Source: Verrucomicrobia subdivision 3 bacterium UBA7542
GTDB taxonomy: Bacteria > Verrucomicrobiota > Verrucomicrobiia > Limisphaerales > UBA11358
DNA: 5,539 nt
Direction: 5' to 3'
Assembly: GCA_002479245.1 (NCBI GenBank)
Contig: DLMG01000369.1
Coordinates: 1-5,539 of the forward strand
Shown here: positions 5,181-5,539 of the stretch, piece by piece
How positions within the stretch are numbered: position 1 is the stretch's first letter
Layout of the letters: each line of letters starts with the position of its first letter
The notes under the pieces: generated by a model
The model's input: the letters and a program-made list of their open reading frames with translations, nothing else
Told to the model about the DNA's origin: nothing
Databases searched by the model: none
Made by a program: the position numbers and the translations under genes

Positions 5181-5539
5181 ATGTCATCGGACAAACTGGG
5201 CAGCAAGGGGGGTGGTGGACTTTCGGGTGGAAACCCCCTGAGTCTGCTTCAGGAATGTTTCGCGTGCGGCGTGATCGTGGTGGGCACGCGCAAACGCATC
5301 GTCGCCTGCACCGCCGAAGCCGCCGAACATCTGCACCGGGACGCGGCGAAGTTGCTGAACGCGCCAATGAGTTCATTGCCCGCGCCGCTGGCCAGACTGA
5401 TTCAGGAAACCGCCCGGAGCGGCAAGGCGATTTTGAACCGCGAAATTCCTTTGGGCCACGCCACGGCATTGCGCGCGAGCATTTTGCCCGTGAAAACGCG
5501 CGAGCCGGTGGAAATTGTCGTCGTTTTGAACAGCCTGAC
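5181..5539 (+). CDS. PAS-type sensor protein, probably a histidine kinase, N-terminal part (runs off window)
   Basis: An open frame from ATG 5181 runs uninterrupted to the window end (119 complete codons) and is preceded by an in-frame TAG at 5154. A short Gly/Ser-rich leader (about 1-18) is followed by a PAS-like domain: NPLSLLQECFACGVIVVGTRKRIVACTAEAAEHL (18-51), a helical middle with APMSSLPAPLARLIQETARSGKAIL (61-85), and the closing strands LRASILPVKTREPVEIVVVLNSL (97-119). In NtrB-like and related kinases the ending 'VVVLNDLT' leads directly into the dimerisation/phosphoacceptor helix, so a histidine kinase is the most likely product. That part is outside the window; a PAS-containing regulator or cyclase is possible. 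There is no transmembrane segment in the visible part, suggesting a cytoplasmic sensor. It is divergent from ribBA. Confidence 0.7.
   Translation, partial: MSSDKLGSKGGGGLSGGNPLSLLQECFACGVIVVGTRKRIVACTAEAAEHLHRDAAKLLNAPMSSLPAPLARLIQETARSGKAILNREIPLGHATALRASILPVKTREPVEIVVVLNSL

Noticed and set aside
5134..5469. 111-codon minus-strand frame
   Set aside because: Antisense to the PAS-type sensor frame, which has a coherent domain reading; the minus frame is Arg/Pro-rich and featureless.
1..5539. CRISPR array, tRNA, rRNA, transposase or integrase
   Set aside because: No regularly spaced long direct repeats, no tRNA-like cloverleaf with a TTCGA-type arm, no rRNA signature and no recombinase motif was seen on either strand.

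Overview
The window looks like chromosomal DNA of a GC-rich soil or freshwater Verrucomicrobiota (Pedosphaera/Limisphaerales-like). This is an inference from three things: the protein styles (a zinc-ribbon plus DUF4190 plus pseudopilin-like protein, and a short c-type cytochrome with a 'GAELYAINCNRCH' segment), the intergenic palindromic repeats of the GGAGCG / GGGTCGCCG / GGAGCGC..CCGGC kind, and the general lack of strong Shine-Dalgarno sequences. No marker gene proves it.

Layout. Positions 1-179 (minus) hold the N-terminus of a secreted c-type cytochrome cut by the window edge. Positions 180-534 are intergenic, with a possible promoter and a nested palindromic element (344-488). Positions 535-603 (minus) are a 23-codon orphan copy of the 3' end of a GTP cyclohydrolase II (ribA/ribBA) gene. 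Positions 600-1294 (minus) hold a Phd-type antitoxin and PIN-domain toxin pair with an ATGA overlap, preceded by a promoter/operator with three 11-bp-phased hexamers. A double-hairpin repeat (1357-1416) and a possible gene remnant (1428-1514) follow. Positions 1522-2649 (plus) encode a membrane protein with two zinc ribbons. Converging on it is an AT-richer gene on the minus strand (2753-3610), unrecognised except for a HEPN-like R-x5-H motif; it starts directly at the ribBA stop codon. Intact ribBA (3622-4821, minus) encodes the two-domain riboflavin enzyme. An intergenic stretch of about 360 bp holds a 70-bp inverted repeat and a small operator-like palindrome, then a PAS-type sensor kinase N-terminus (5181-5539, plus) runs off the right edge.

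Interpretation. The housekeeping backbone is ribBA plus the divergent sensor gene on the right and the cytochrome on the left. Between the intact ribBA 3' end and the orphan ribA 3' end, both in the same orientation and about 3.1 kb apart, sits accessory cargo: a toxin-antitoxin pair, a candidate HEPN protein and a zinc-ribbon membrane protein. This arrangement suggests that the 3' end of ribBA acted as an insertion or recombination site. That is the most interesting signal here, but the two copies are only about 78% identical, so it is a hypothesis and not a demonstrated mobile element.
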